Origin: Bacteroidales bacterium | Lineage (GTDB): Bacteria > Bacteroidota > Bacteroidia > Bacteroidales > UBA10428 | Reading direction: 5' to 3' | DNA length: 64,000 nt | Assembly (NCBI GenBank): GCA_035299085.1 | Contig: DATGXG010000024.1 | Location: 186,001 to 250,000, forward strand | Part shown: piece after piece, positions 54,552 through 63,565 of the stretch | How the letters are laid out: each line of letters opens with the position of its first letter | Numbering within the stretch: position 1 is the stretch's first letter | Made by a program: the position numbers and the translations under genes | Notes under the pieces: model-generated | Seen by the model: the letters and a program-made list of their open reading frames with translations, nothing else | The model's database searches: none | Told to the model about the DNA's origin: nothing

Positions 54552-55528
54552 AAATATCAGTCGTTATCTGCGTATATAATGAGCAGGCTAACATTGCACC
54601 GTTGATCAGCAATACGGACCTGGCACTGAAAGGACTCGATTTCGAGGTGATCATAGTGGATGATGGATCCACCGATGAAACAGTGAATGAAGTGTATCAT
54701 CATTCAAGGCCCTGGATCAAGCTTGTCCGGCTAACTAAAAATTATGGCCAGAGCTCCGCGCTGGCAGCCGGGATTAACCAGGCCGGGGGCGATTTTATTG
54801 TGACCATGGATGGCGATCTTCAGAATGATCCCCTTGATATTCCCGAAATGATTACAATGATTGAAACCCGGCGATGTGACATTGTGGCCGGTTACAGGCA
54901 AAACAGGAAAGACAGCATCATCCGGACTTTCCCCAGCAAACTGGCAAACATGATGATCCGCAGAACCACCGGAGTTAACATCATCGATTATGGATGCACA
55001 CTTAAGGTGTTCAGAGGCTGTATTGCCAAAAATCTGAAAATCTATGGTGAACTGCACCGGTTTATCCCGGTGCTTGCGGCGCTTGAAGGATATACAAAAA
55101 TAGTGCAGGTGCCCGTCAGGCATCATCCCCGGCAGCACGGGAAATCAAAATATAACCTCAACAGAACGCTCAAGGTGATCAGCGACCTGCTTTTGCTTGT
55201 ATTTTTCAGGAAATACATGCAAAAACCGATGCACTTTTTTGGTCCTGTCGGTGTTCTTCTTACTCTCACAGGAATTATAATAAACGTGTACCTGTTGGTG
55301 CTGAAACTGGCAGGACATGATATCTGGGGAAAGCCATTGCTAATGCTCGGGGTCATCCTGTTACTAGGCGGTTTGCAATTTATTACAACCGGCCTTGTAG
55401 CAGAGATGCTCATGCGAACTTACTTTGAATCACAACAAAAAAAGCCTTATAATATCCGATCGGTAAAAAAATTTGAAACGACGAATCAGAAAATTTATAC
55501 GGGTAATCGTAAGGTTGCTCATAAGTAG
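54548..55528 (+). CDS. GT2 polyprenyl-phosphate glycosyltransferase (DPM1/GtrB-like)
   Basis: 326 residues. Residues 1-220 form the GT-A domain: VVICVYNEQANI, VIIVDDGSTDET, GDFIVTMDGDLQNDP with the DxD metal site. Two TM helices follow (about 230-290; VLLTLTGIIINVYLLVL and LLMLGVILLLGGLQFITTG), as in GtrB and ArnC. It would charge undecaprenyl phosphate with a sugar on the cytoplasmic face. Its start overlaps the GT39 stop, and its 3' end overlaps the flippase-like gene by 56 bp, so the three proteins are likely produced as a unit. Confidence 0.92.
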   Translation: MKISVVICVYNEQANIAPLISNTDLALKGLDFEVIIVDDGSTDETVNEVYHHSRPWIKLVRLTKNYGQSSALAAGINQAGGDFIVTMDGDLQNDPLDIPEMITMIETRRCDIVAGYRQNRKDSIIRTFPSKLANMMIRRTTGVNIIDYGCTLKVFRGCIAKNLKIYGELHRFIPVLAALEGYTKIVQVPVRHHPRQHGKSKYNLNRTLKVISDLLLLVFFRKYMQKPMHFFGPVGVLLTLTGIIINVYLLVLKLAGHDIWGKPLLMLGVILLLGGLQFITTGLVAEMLMRTYFESQQKKPYNIRSVKKFETTNQKIYTGNRKVAHK

Positions 55529-56357
55529 CGCAGCCCTGGTTTTGGTCCTGAGCAAAGCGGATCTTGGGTCAGTCAGGGCGCTTTTTATGCAAAGCAACAT
55601 TCTGCTGGTATTGCTGGCTCTATTATGTTTTGTTTTTTCAAAATTGGTTTCTGCTTACCGTTTAAATTCTTTTTTTAATGCCTCGGGTGTCCGCATAGCA
55701 GATTCGGTTAATTTGAAATTATATCTCCTGGGAATGTTTTACAATTTGTTCCTCCCCGGAGGAATAGGCGGTGATGGTTTTAAAGTATACTGGCTTCGGC
55801 GTAATCTTGGTGCCCCGGTTAAAAAGGGCTTGCTTGCCATCCTGTTCGACAGGGTGACGGGTGTATTTGCCCTGTTTATACTTTGCCTTTTATTTGGCAT
55901 GTTTATGAAGCAGAGCATTGTTAGTGACTACTTGATTGTTATGACTATTGCCGTTGGATTTGCATTGCTCTACGTTATTGTTTACAGGTGGTTCAGAAGG
56001 TTCTACCCTGTTTTAAATTCTACGAATTTTCAGTCATTTGTAGTACAGGGTTCACAGGTGGTATGTGCCGCGCTCATTCTCTTATCACTGGGACATTCAA
56101 ATCAGCTTTTTACTTACTTGTTCGTATTCCTTCTTTCTTCTGTAGCAGCATCTGTTCCGGTTTCAATCGGGGGAATCGGGATCCGGGAGGCAACATTCCT
56201 TTATGCTGCCGGGGTTCTGCATCTCGATGTAACTACATCATTATCTCTCAGCCTTATGTTTTTTATTATTAGTGCATTAGTTTCTTTAACGGGAATTATT
56301 TATGCGGTAAAACCCGAAAAAATTATTTCTCTTCCTCAATCGCTGAAGGCGGGATAA
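55473..56357 (+). CDS. Flippase-like membrane protein (UPF0104 / LPG-synthase TM region)
   Basis: 294 residues from a TTG at 55473 inside the GT2 gene; no ATG lies near the natural N-terminus (KRRIRKFIRVIVRLL). There are about eight TM helices with the family motifs FVFSKLVSAYRLNSFF, YNLFLPGGIGGDGFKVYWLRR and PVSIGGIGIREATF. Relatives occur next to polyprenyl-phosphate glycosyltransferases and in lysyl-phosphatidylglycerol synthases, where they move lipids across the membrane. Here it would flip the sugar-charged polyprenyl phosphate made by the GT2 for use by the GT39 enzyme. Confidence 0.85.
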   Translation: MKRRIRKFIRVIVRLLISSAALVLVLSKADLGSVRALFMQSNILLVLLALLCFVFSKLVSAYRLNSFFNASGVRIADSVNLKLYLLGMFYNLFLPGGIGGDGFKVYWLRRNLGAPVKKGLLAILFDRVTGVFALFILCLLFGMFMKQSIVSDYLIVMTIAVGFALLYVIVYRWFRRFYPVLNSTNFQSFVVQGSQVVCAALILLSLGHSNQLFTYLFVFLLSSVAASVPVSIGGIGIREATFLYAAGVLHLDVTTSLSLSLMFFIISALVSLTGIIYAVKPEKIISLPQSLKAG

Positions 56358-56407
56358 TTGATTTCTGACTGAAATCAATGATCTTTGCAGAAAGAAGTTT
56401 AACCGGA

Positions 56408-57511
56408 ATGCGATTTATATTTCTTTTATTGCTGGCAGCATCAACTGTTTTCCCGGCAGAAGCGCAAAAGAAAACAGGATATGGATATATTAACCGTATA
56501 ATGTATCGCATACCTGATTCCCTTACCGGTTCAACAGAAGCCATAGCCGGATATATCACCCGAAATTTCAGCAGTGATCGCGACAGGGCTACAGCTGCTT
56601 ATTTCTGGATTGCACGGAATATCCGGTATAATTTTGACAGTATAATCACAAACAGTATATATGAAACGCCTGAATCAGTCAGTTCAAGGATTCTAAAAAG
56701 CCGTACCGGCGTATGCCTTAATTATGTCACCCTGTTTAACGAAATTACGCGCAAAACCGGCATCAGGTCTTATGCCGTGCAGGGATATACAAAGCAAAAC
56801 GGACGGGTTGATTATCTGCCTCATATGTGGTGTGCGGCATGGCTCGACAGTGCCTGGTATTTGTTTGATCCTACATGGGGATCAGGCTATTATTACCGGG
56901 GTAAATATCTGAATGAAGTCAATTCGTTCTATTGTATGGCAAAACCGCAACTCCTTATCCGCACTCATACTCCGTTTGACCCGATGTGGCAGTTATTGTA
57001 TTATCCGGCTACACACCGTGAATTCGCCAGAAAAGCCTGGAAACCGGATACGACAAAACCGTATTTCAACTACAACGATAGCCTCTCTGCATGGGAAAAT
57101 GCCTCTGAGCTTGAAAAAGCAGCCGGGTCGGCAAGGAGAATCGAAGATGCCGGAATAACAAATGAGTTCATTGCCGCAAAGGTAAGGGTATATAAAGGTG
57201 AAATAGAATACCTTAGTAACCGGATCGCTGTTGAACGGTATGATTCCGCAGTTAAAATATACAACCTGGGCATTCACAAACTGAATCAGTTCATCAATCT
57301 AAGGAATGAAAGAGATGAGGATACAGTCAAAATGGCAGAAACCCTGGATACCTCATTTATATACCTTGATAATGCAGTTTCGCTGTTGAACGGCATAAGC
57401 TCGCGGCAACAAGATATTATACTTTCAGTTATGCAATTGAGAAATGCTATTTTGGGGAGTATGAGGGAGGTGAAGGAGCAGATGAGGTTTGTAAGAACTA
57501 TTTTAGATTAA
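56408..57511 (+). CDS. Exported transglutaminase-like protein
   Basis: 367 residues from the ATG at 56408, where a signal peptide starts (MRFIFLLLLAASTVFPAEAQ). The transglutaminase/protease-like core has the Cys-His-Asp triad: C103 in TGVCLNYVTLF, H139 in LPHMWCAAW and D154 in YLFDPTWGSGY. ARNIRYNFDS precedes the catalytic Cys, as usual. The C-terminal part (about 235-367) is helical. Activity could be peptide-bond cleavage or cross-linking in the periplasm; substrate unknown. It follows the flippase-like gene by 50 bp on the same strand. Confidence 0.88.
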   Translation: MRFIFLLLLAASTVFPAEAQKKTGYGYINRIMYRIPDSLTGSTEAIAGYITRNFSSDRDRATAAYFWIARNIRYNFDSIITNSIYETPESVSSRILKSRTGVCLNYVTLFNEITRKTGIRSYAVQGYTKQNGRVDYLPHMWCAAWLDSAWYLFDPTWGSGYYYRGKYLNEVNSFYCMAKPQLLIRTHTPFDPMWQLLYYPATHREFARKAWKPDTTKPYFNYNDSLSAWENASELEKAAGSARRIEDAGITNEFIAAKVRVYKGEIEYLSNRIAVERYDSAVKIYNLGIHKLNQFINLRNERDEDTVKMAETLDTSFIYLDNAVSLLNGISSRQQDIILSVMQLRNAILGSMREVKEQMRFVRTILD

Positions 57512-57548
57512 TTCCTTATTATCAGCAAAATAAATCTGTGTCCCATCT

Positions 57549-57586
57549 CCCCCTCTCCTGCAAGGAGAGGGGCCGGGGGTGAGGTG
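57549..57586. repeat. Hairpin-forming dispersed-type repeat
   Basis: CCCCTCTCCT (57550-57559) and AGGAGAGGGG (57563-57572) form a perfect 10-bp stem over a GCA loop, followed by CCGGGGGTGAGG. This word is familiar from many genomes' intergenic DNA. Confidence 0.65.
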
Positions 57587-57623
57587 TAACCGGATGTATG
57601 GAATAGATGTCAGGGGTGAGATT

Positions 57624-58385
57624 TTATCGTAAATCCACCGTATCCATTTCTGTTACCATGCCGCTTTGCACTTCGACTCCATTAACAGTATCTGCAATAA
57701 ACGGGGAGACAGGTTTGAATTCAACTGACCAGGTGCCTGTGGGAACCGCCCGTAATATGAAATTTCCGTCTTCAGCTGCCAGGGTACTCAATGTGTCGCC
57801 GTTGGATATAGCCGTTATTACCGGCATGGACTCCGCCGGAGATACAGTGCCGGCTATGGCTCCGCCCTGAACTTCCGTATAAGCTCTTATCACAGGTTTC
57901 AGAATGAACCCACCATTGCCTTTGTCTACAACAGAACGTGCGGCATCAAAATCAATCCACAATTTGTATACTATTCCGGCGGTAAGTTCGGCATTTATAT
58001 TCAGCTTTAATCCGCTTTGTTGTGCTGAAGGGGTTTGCAGGTCAAACAAGCCATCTGTTGTCCTTACTTGGTTATTTTCGCCTAAAACAAGCCTTACCTG
58101 AGATATACGACCGGCCGGTATTTCTATTGTGCCCAATAGTGTATCCAATCCGTTTCTGAAATCAAGCAAATTATAAACGCCCTGGTTTACATCAAGGCTC
58201 TTCCATCCGTCTTCCGATTCAACCTGGACATCCCGGATATCAACCAAAACTTCCTCGTAATTGGCCGGGGCATCGGTAAGTCTTATTTCCAGAACTGATG
58301 TGCCCGAATTATCCGACTTTTTACATCCTGCTGTCAGCAATAACGAAATTCCAACAACGGCAATCAAACATACCTTACATTTCAT
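57624..58385 (-). CDS. DUF4382 lipoprotein with carboxypeptidase-regulatory-like domain
   Basis: 253 residues with a lipobox (ISLLLTAGCKK). Residues about 30-165 match DUF4382 (LEIRLTDAPANYEEVLVDIRD, IPAGRISQVRLVLGENN, LKLNINAELTAGIVYKLWIDFD). Residues about 170-253 form a beta-sandwich of the carboxypeptidase-D-regulatory type (GAIAGTVSPAESMPV, DGNFILRAVPTGTWSVEF). DUF4382 proteins are common single-copy lipoproteins of Bacteroidota with no known activity. It stands alone on the minus strand between two plus-strand genes. Confidence 0.88.
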   Translation of the reverse strand: MKCKVCLIAVVGISLLLTAGCKKSDNSGTSVLEIRLTDAPANYEEVLVDIRDVQVESEDGWKSLDVNQGVYNLLDFRNGLDTLLGTIEIPAGRISQVRLVLGENNQVRTTDGLFDLQTPSAQQSGLKLNINAELTAGIVYKLWIDFDAARSVVDKGNGGFILKPVIRAYTEVQGGAIAGTVSPAESMPVITAISNGDTLSTLAAEDGNFILRAVPTGTWSVEFKPVSPFIADTVNGVEVQSGMVTEMDTVDLR

Positions 58386-58486
58386 GATATAAATATTTTT
58401 GGGTTAACACTTGTTTAGACTTTATGAACCAGAAAAGGTTTAATCAGATGGCAAACATTTTTGTAAATTGCGGTTCATTCTTACAT

Positions 58487-60415
58487 ATGACCAGGACATT
58501 ATTGTTATCTGCAGCTGTTTTGCTTTGTAATGCAGTGTTTTCAGCATCTCCTGATTCAGTGTTTTTCAATACTGAGTTTGAAAAAAAAACCTTTGAGCTT
58601 TACGAAAAGGCAAATCCTCTTGATTCTGCCGATCTTTTTATAGCGCTTGATTACAGGCCTGAAGTTACATCCGGTAAAATTCATGCATTTGCCAATGAAC
58701 TAAAACCGAAAATTGAAAAATTACCTGTCGCGAAAAAACTGAAGGTCATTTTTAACTCAGTTCATGATCGTTTCCTTGTAAAATATAAGGACGAAGCTTT
58801 TTTCAATGATATCTTCATAACAGGCGACTACAACTGCGTTACAGCTTCGGCCTTGTATGCACTGATATTGCAGGACCTGGGAATAAAATTCATAATCAAG
58901 GAAACACCTGACCACATTTATCTTATAGCAGACCCCGGCAGTTTGCGTTTTATTATGGAAACAACCTTACCTTCAAAAGGCGTTATAGAATTTGACACGA
59001 AGGTTAAATCGAATTTCATTCAATACCTGCACAACAATAAAATCATTTCTGAAGAAGACATCAATAAGCTAAGCACCGATGAGCTGTTCGACAAATTTTA
59101 CCTTAAGGATAAAAATATAACACTTGGTGAACTGGCCGGAATCCACTATTACAACAGGGGCGCCATGCTGTTTAATAAGGAATTCTACGCAGGTTCAATC
59201 AGTTACTTTCAGAAAGCAGTCGTTTTCAACAAGGATCAGAAAATAAAATATATGCTGAATGCGGCACTTCTGAACCAACTCGCCATTGAATTGCAAAAGA
59301 AAACTTTCGATGGTTATCTCCTCGCCTTGTATGTAAATGCAAATGATTCTAATGATACCGGACTCCAGTATGCAACCCAGTATTTCAATGTAGTGTCATC
59401 TGAAATAATTGTAAACAAGGCTGATCCTGATCAATACCGTCGTTATTTTGAAAGGTTTTCAGGTACCCTAAAAAACAAAAACAACGCTGAGTTTTACAGG
59501 CTTTACTTTTTTTTCCTTGGCTATTATTTCAATGTGAATTACGAATACCCTGAAGCTATTGCTGCTCTTACAAAAGCATACCAGGTGAATCCGCTGAATA
59601 TCGGAACACGGGAATTACTCACGCAATCAATTATCAAATGTTATGTTAATGACAGGAATCAACGGCAGGCAATCGATTCCCTTTCAAAGGCACTTGACCA
59701 ATTTCCGTTTCTTATCAATGACAAGACTATTGTCGGATACACCGAGTATTGTTATGCAAAAACTATAGAGCAACTGCTTCTGGAAGAAAAGCTTGAGGAA
59801 AGCAGCGCCCTGATTAAGAAACTGGAACGATTTCTGTATAAATACAACGATGTTGCTCCGAATACCGATAACCTGGTGCTGGTGTACCAGCAGGCAGGAC
59901 TTTACTATGTATATGCTGAAAAGCTGGATGAGGCGGAACAAATGGTGCGCAGAGGACTGAGACGTGTTCCGGATTCAGAAATTCTCAAAGGGGTGCTTTT
60001 AAACATCCGGTCGATGAAACACGGTTCATACGAGTTTCCCGAACTGATGAGCAACAGCAATCCACTCAAACAATACCTTCTTGCCCTGGCCAGGGCGAGG
60101 GACAATGCCGACCTGATTAATGAAAACAAACCGGCGTTGTACGGGAAATGGCAGGTAAGCGATCCGCCGGCTATGAAATTAGGATTCACTGTGAAAGAAG
60201 GTACAGAAGCGGAATTGTCAAATGAAACAGGAATCAAACCGGTCGGATGGAAATTCGACAGCTCAAAATGCATATTAAGCCTGATGACCGGGCCGGGAAA
60301 AAATTCGGTTAATGTTATTATTACAGAACTCTTACCTGGCAAGATGAAGGGCGTGATGTACAGGAACGAAGATTATTCCGAATCATCCGAAATTACATTA
60401 ATTCCTGTGGAATAA
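58487..60415 (+). CDS. Exported TPR protein with transglutaminase-like N-terminal domain
   Basis: 642 residues from the ATG at 58487, where a signal peptide begins (MTRTLLLSAAVLLCNAVFSAS). Residues about 50-160 resemble a SirB1/transglutaminase-like fold: ITGDYNCVTASALYALILQ with C117, then ETPDHIYLIADPG with H143 and D149. The close spacing of H and D means the triad is only tentative. Residues about 200-520 carry TPR-like helices (GIHYYNRGAMLFNKEFYAGSIS is characteristic; then PEAIAALTKAYQVNP). The C-terminal 100 residues form a beta-rich lipocalin-like domain (ALYGKWQVSDPP). Function unknown. Confidence 0.75.
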   Translation: MTRTLLLSAAVLLCNAVFSASPDSVFFNTEFEKKTFELYEKANPLDSADLFIALDYRPEVTSGKIHAFANELKPKIEKLPVAKKLKVIFNSVHDRFLVKYKDEAFFNDIFITGDYNCVTASALYALILQDLGIKFIIKETPDHIYLIADPGSLRFIMETTLPSKGVIEFDTKVKSNFIQYLHNNKIISEEDINKLSTDELFDKFYLKDKNITLGELAGIHYYNRGAMLFNKEFYAGSISYFQKAVVFNKDQKIKYMLNAALLNQLAIELQKKTFDGYLLALYVNANDSNDTGLQYATQYFNVVSSEIIVNKADPDQYRRYFERFSGTLKNKNNAEFYRLYFFFLGYYFNVNYEYPEAIAALTKAYQVNPLNIGTRELLTQSIIKCYVNDRNQRQAIDSLSKALDQFPFLINDKTIVGYTEYCYAKTIEQLLLEEKLEESSALIKKLERFLYKYNDVAPNTDNLVLVYQQAGLYYVYAEKLDEAEQMVRRGLRRVPDSEILKGVLLNIRSMKHGSYEFPELMSNSNPLKQYLLALARARDNADLINENKPALYGKWQVSDPPAMKLGFTVKEGTEAELSNETGIKPVGWKFDSSKCILSLMTGPGKNSVNVIITELLPGKMKGVMYRNEDYSESSEITLIPVE

Positions 60416-60680
60416 TATTTAAAGCATAGTTGCATTATCATAGCTGTCAACTTTTGCATACAATACTTCTAACCACGGAGTGGTTATATGTGAACACAAC
60501 GGTTGAATACCGTTGACTGATAAGTTCATATGTTCAAATTCAACCGCTAACGCGGCTGTGAAACCGCGAATCCCAATAACACCGGCTTTCAGCCGGCGCT
60601 ATTCACATTAATCCGCTAACGCGGATTTTAGCTTAAGCTGACGGCTATGGTTGCTTACTACACTTAGCCCGGATGAAGTT
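60416..60680. repeat. Intergenic block of short palindromes
   Basis: 265 bases with no gene but at least five small inverted repeats: AACCACGGAGTGGTT (60471-60485), CAACGGTTGAATACCGTTG (60498-60516), CCGCTAACGCGG (60544-60555), CCGGCTTTCAGCCGG (60582-60596) and ATCCGCTAACGCGGAT (60611-60626). CCGCTAACGCGG occurs twice. It may be a dispersed element or a structured RNA end shared by the two convergent genes. Confidence 0.65.
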
Positions 60681-61742
60681 TTATCTTTTTAAAACCCACA
60701 ACTCATTCTTCACTTGTCCCTGCATTTGTTTCATGGCTGCAGCTGCTTCATGGAAGGTTGAAAATGATCCCAGCGATACCATGTAATAATCACCCTTCTT
60801 TGGAAGAATAGCAGGTGTAAACCCCTTTTTTTCAAGCAGCGCTTTATGTCTTTCGGCATTATTGGGCACGAGGAATGCTCCTGATATAATGTGAAAAGGC
60901 TTATTCTGATCCGTAACGGTTTCAGCAGGAGATTCGACCGGTTGTGCGGGTTGTGCCTTAACTTCTGCTGCCGGTTCTTCATAAGCAAACGCCTTATCCC
61001 TGTCAACCTGTTCATCCAGTTTTTTGCTGATATCCTGAACAGCAGAATCGTTTCCTGCATTCACGGGATTGCCGAAAACCAATTTTTCTTTTGCCGGTTT
61101 TTCTTTTTTAAATAACCCGGTGAAATCACTGAACAACATATCAAGGTTGCCTGAAAGATACACGGGCAAAAGCAAAGCAACAAATACCAGCAAAATAGTA
61201 ACCGGTACCCACCATTTCCTTTTTTTCAGTGGTTCAATCACCGGAGGAATAACAGGTATTTCACGTACAGGATTCGGAGTGTGAACAACCGGTTCGGGCC
61301 CTGGTTTCCTGGTTTCATCCTTCTTTTCTACCTGGGGAATATTTATGCTGGGCAGTTCAAATAAATTGATTCGCCTGAGCAACTCAGCTGACGGTTCAAA
61401 TACCGTAACACTGCCGGGTTCTCCCTTCAGTGTGCCAAGACCTTCCCATGTGACAAAGCCGTTTTGCTTTAACGATTCCCTCGTTTTATCCGTAAAATCA
61501 CGGATAACCTGGTCCGCTTTCCCGGTGTCCATTTTAAGCTTTCTGACAAGATATCCGGAAATGCTTCCGTCATCGTCCTTTATTGTTTTTTCAAACCGTA
61601 TGCTCATTTTCGGAGGCGCTATTATACGGACTGCCTTGTTTAACTGTGCAGGAATGCTGTCAATAACAAGAGAACCGAAGCCCGGCAGAACGACCTTCTG
61701 ATTCTTGAGCAATAAATCACGGATGACAGGAATAATGTTCAC
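60681..61742 (-). CDS. HU-CCDC81 / SPOR membrane protein
   Basis: 353 residues. Residues 1-125 contain an HU-type bacterial CCDC81 domain in two halves (IPVIRDLLLKNQKVVLPGFG; FVTWEGLGTLKG). One TM helix lies at about 177-197 (WWVPVTILLVFVALLLPVYL). A periplasmic linker leads to a SPOR domain (about 277-353; FHIISGAFLVPNNAERHKALL, YMVSLGSFSTFHEAAAAM). SPOR domains bind denuded peptidoglycan at division sites, and the HU-like half faces the cytoplasm, so it may link the septum with a cytoplasmic partner. The combination is typical of Bacteroidota. It is divergent from the aminotransferase across 100 bp. Confidence 0.9.
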   Translation of the reverse strand: MNIIPVIRDLLLKNQKVVLPGFGSLVIDSIPAQLNKAVRIIAPPKMSIRFEKTIKDDDGSISGYLVRKLKMDTGKADQVIRDFTDKTRESLKQNGFVTWEGLGTLKGEPGSVTVFEPSAELLRRINLFELPSINIPQVEKKDETRKPGPEPVVHTPNPVREIPVIPPVIEPLKKRKWWVPVTILLVFVALLLPVYLSGNLDMLFSDFTGLFKKEKPAKEKLVFGNPVNAGNDSAVQDISKKLDEQVDRDKAFAYEEPAAEVKAQPAQPVESPAETVTDQNKPFHIISGAFLVPNNAERHKALLEKKGFTPAILPKKGDYYMVSLGSFSTFHEAAAAMKQMQGQVKNELWVLKR

Positions 61743-61842
61743 CTGGTAGTATTAATAGCTGTTAATTAACAGTTGCCAAAATTAATAAAATATCTATGTT
61801 AATTCTCAAATCATTATCTTCGTACTGTCTAAAAAAGAATCC

Positions 61843-62976
61843 ATGTATAAAATAAACATGGTCGATTTACACGGCCAATATCTTAAGATCAAATCAGAAA
61901 TTGACCAGGCTATTCAGCGGGTTTTAGATAGTGCGGTTTTTGTAAAAGGCTCTGAAGTTAAGGACTTTGAGAATGAATTGGCACATTACCTTGGCGTTAA
62001 GCATGTCATTGCATGCGGAAATGGTACTGATGCTCTTCAGATTTGCCTCATGGCACTTGACCTGCAACCGGGAGACGAGGTAATTACACCCAATTTTACA
62101 TTCATTTCAACCGTTGAAGTGGCGGCGCTGCTTAAACTTAAGCCGGTACTTGTAGACGTTGAACCGGGTACATTCAATATTGATATAAAAAAGCTTGAAC
62201 AGTCCATTACTCCCAGAACAAAGGCTATAATCCCGGTACATCTTTTCGGCCAGTGCGCCAATATGGAGCAAATTATGAAGATTGCAGGGGCACACAATAT
62301 TGTGGTTATTGAAGATGTTGCCCAGGCTCTTTCATCCGTATATACATTCAATGACGGACGAAAAGTGAAGGCCGGAAGTATGGGAAAAATGGCATGTACA
62401 TCGTTTTTCCCTTCAAAAAACCTGGGTTGTTTCGGCGATGGCGGTGCTATCATGACAAATGATTCCGAACTGGCCGGTACACTTTCAGCCATTACCCATC
62501 ATGGAATGCGCATGCGATATTATTATGACCTCACCGGTGTGAATTCAAGGCTCGACAATATCCAGGCTGCCATACTCAGGGTTAAGCTGAAATACCTCGA
62601 TGAATATTCCGCGGCAAGAAACAGGGCAGCCGACTGGTACGATAAAAATCTTAAAGGGCTTAAAGGAATCGAAATTCCTGAACGTTCGCCATTTACAACC
62701 CATGTTTTCCATCAGTATACGCTTAAACTTAGCGGTATCGAACGTGAAGGACTGATGAAACATCTCGAATCCGCTGGAGTTCCTTCTATGATATACTACC
62801 CGGTTCCATCGCATTTACAACAGGCATTTAAAAACCTGGGGTATAAAAAAGGTGATTTTCCTGTTTCGGAAAAACTTTGTGAATGCGTAGTTTCACTGCC
62901 CATGCATACTGAACTCGATGAGGAACAGCTTGTTTATATAACCGGCAAATTAACAGGATATTTACAGTCATTATAA
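61843..62976 (+). CDS. DegT/DnrJ/EryC1/StrS-family PLP aminotransferase for nucleotide-sugar synthesis
   Basis: 377 residues. The family hallmarks are [32 protein letters not shown] (PLP ring contact) and the Schiff-base lysine K192 in [36 protein letters not shown] follows. It transfers an amino group to a keto-nucleotide sugar. The start overlap with an N-acetyltransferase of the WbpD type suggests a WbpE-like role, making the 3-amino group of UDP-2-acetamido-3-amino-glucuronate or a related sugar. The product would go to a surface polysaccharide. Confidence 0.93.
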   Translation: MYKINMVDLHGQYLKIKSEIDQAIQRVLDSAVFVKGSEVKDFENELAHYLGVKHVIACGNGTDALQICLMALDLQPGDEVITPNFTFISTVEVAALLKLKPVLVDVEPGTFNIDIKKLEQSITPRTKAIIPVHLFGQCANMEQIMKIAGAHNIVVIEDVAQALSSVYTFNDGRKVKAGSMGKMACTSFFPSKNLGCFGDGGAIMTNDSELAGTLSAITHHGMRMRYYYDLTGVNSRLDNIQAAILRVKLKYLDEYSAARNRAADWYDKNLKGLKGIEIPERSPFTTHVFHQYTLKLSGIEREGLMKHLESAGVPSMIYYPVPSHLQQAFKNLGYKKGDFPVSEKLCECVVSLPMHTELDEEQLVYITGKLTGYLQSL

Positions 62977-63554
62977 TGAATCCGTCATTTTACGCACACG
63001 AATCAGCTATAATCGATGAGGGCTGCCGGATAGGTGATGGAACCAAAATCTGGCATTTCACTCACGTCATGAGTAATTGTATCATCGGTGAACACTGCAA
63101 CCTGGGTCAGAACGTTGTGGTTTCACCCGGTGTTAAACTGGGCAATAATGTGAAGGTCCAGAACAACGTTTCAATATATACGGGTGTAGTCTGTGAAGAC
63201 GATGTATTTCTCGGGCCTTCCATGGTGTTTACGAATGTGATCAATCCCCGAAGCGCCATTGCCAGGAAAGATCAGTACAAGCAAACCCTTGTTGAAAAAG
63301 GAGCCAGCATAGGAGCCAACGCAACTATTGTTTGCGGGATTAAAATAGGCCAGTTTGCATTTATCGGTGCCGGCGCAGTGGTCACCAAAAACGTGGCAGC
63401 TTTTGAGCTTGTTGTAGGTAACCCGGCAAGGCATTCGGGATGGATGAGTGAGTACGGTCATCGACTTCATTTTGATGAAAACGGCATAGCAGTTTGCCCT
63501 GAAAGCAAAGTAAGATATCAGCTTGAAAATAATACCGTAAAGAAACTTGGTTAA
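62976..63554 (+). CDS. WbpD/WlbB-like hexapeptide N-acetyltransferase
   Basis: 192 residues. Left-handed beta-helix with hexapeptide repeats ([61 protein letters not shown]), ending in the [12 protein letters not shown] motif of sugar N-acetyltransferases. It would acetylate the 3-amino group installed by the preceding enzyme. The ATG shares a base with the aminotransferase TAA stop (TAATG), so the pair is translationally coupled. Confidence 0.92.
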   Translation: MNPSFYAHESAIIDEGCRIGDGTKIWHFTHVMSNCIIGEHCNLGQNVVVSPGVKLGNNVKVQNNVSIYTGVVCEDDVFLGPSMVFTNVINPRSAIARKDQYKQTLVEKGASIGANATIVCGIKIGQFAFIGAGAVVTKNVAAFELVVGNPARHSGWMSEYGHRLHFDENGIAVCPESKVRYQLENNTVKKLG

Positions 63555-63565
63555 AAATTCGGAAA

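Noticed and set aside
62037..62492. 151-codon ORF antisense to the aminotransferase gene
   Set aside because: The plus strand encodes an unmistakable DegT-family enzyme over this entire stretch.
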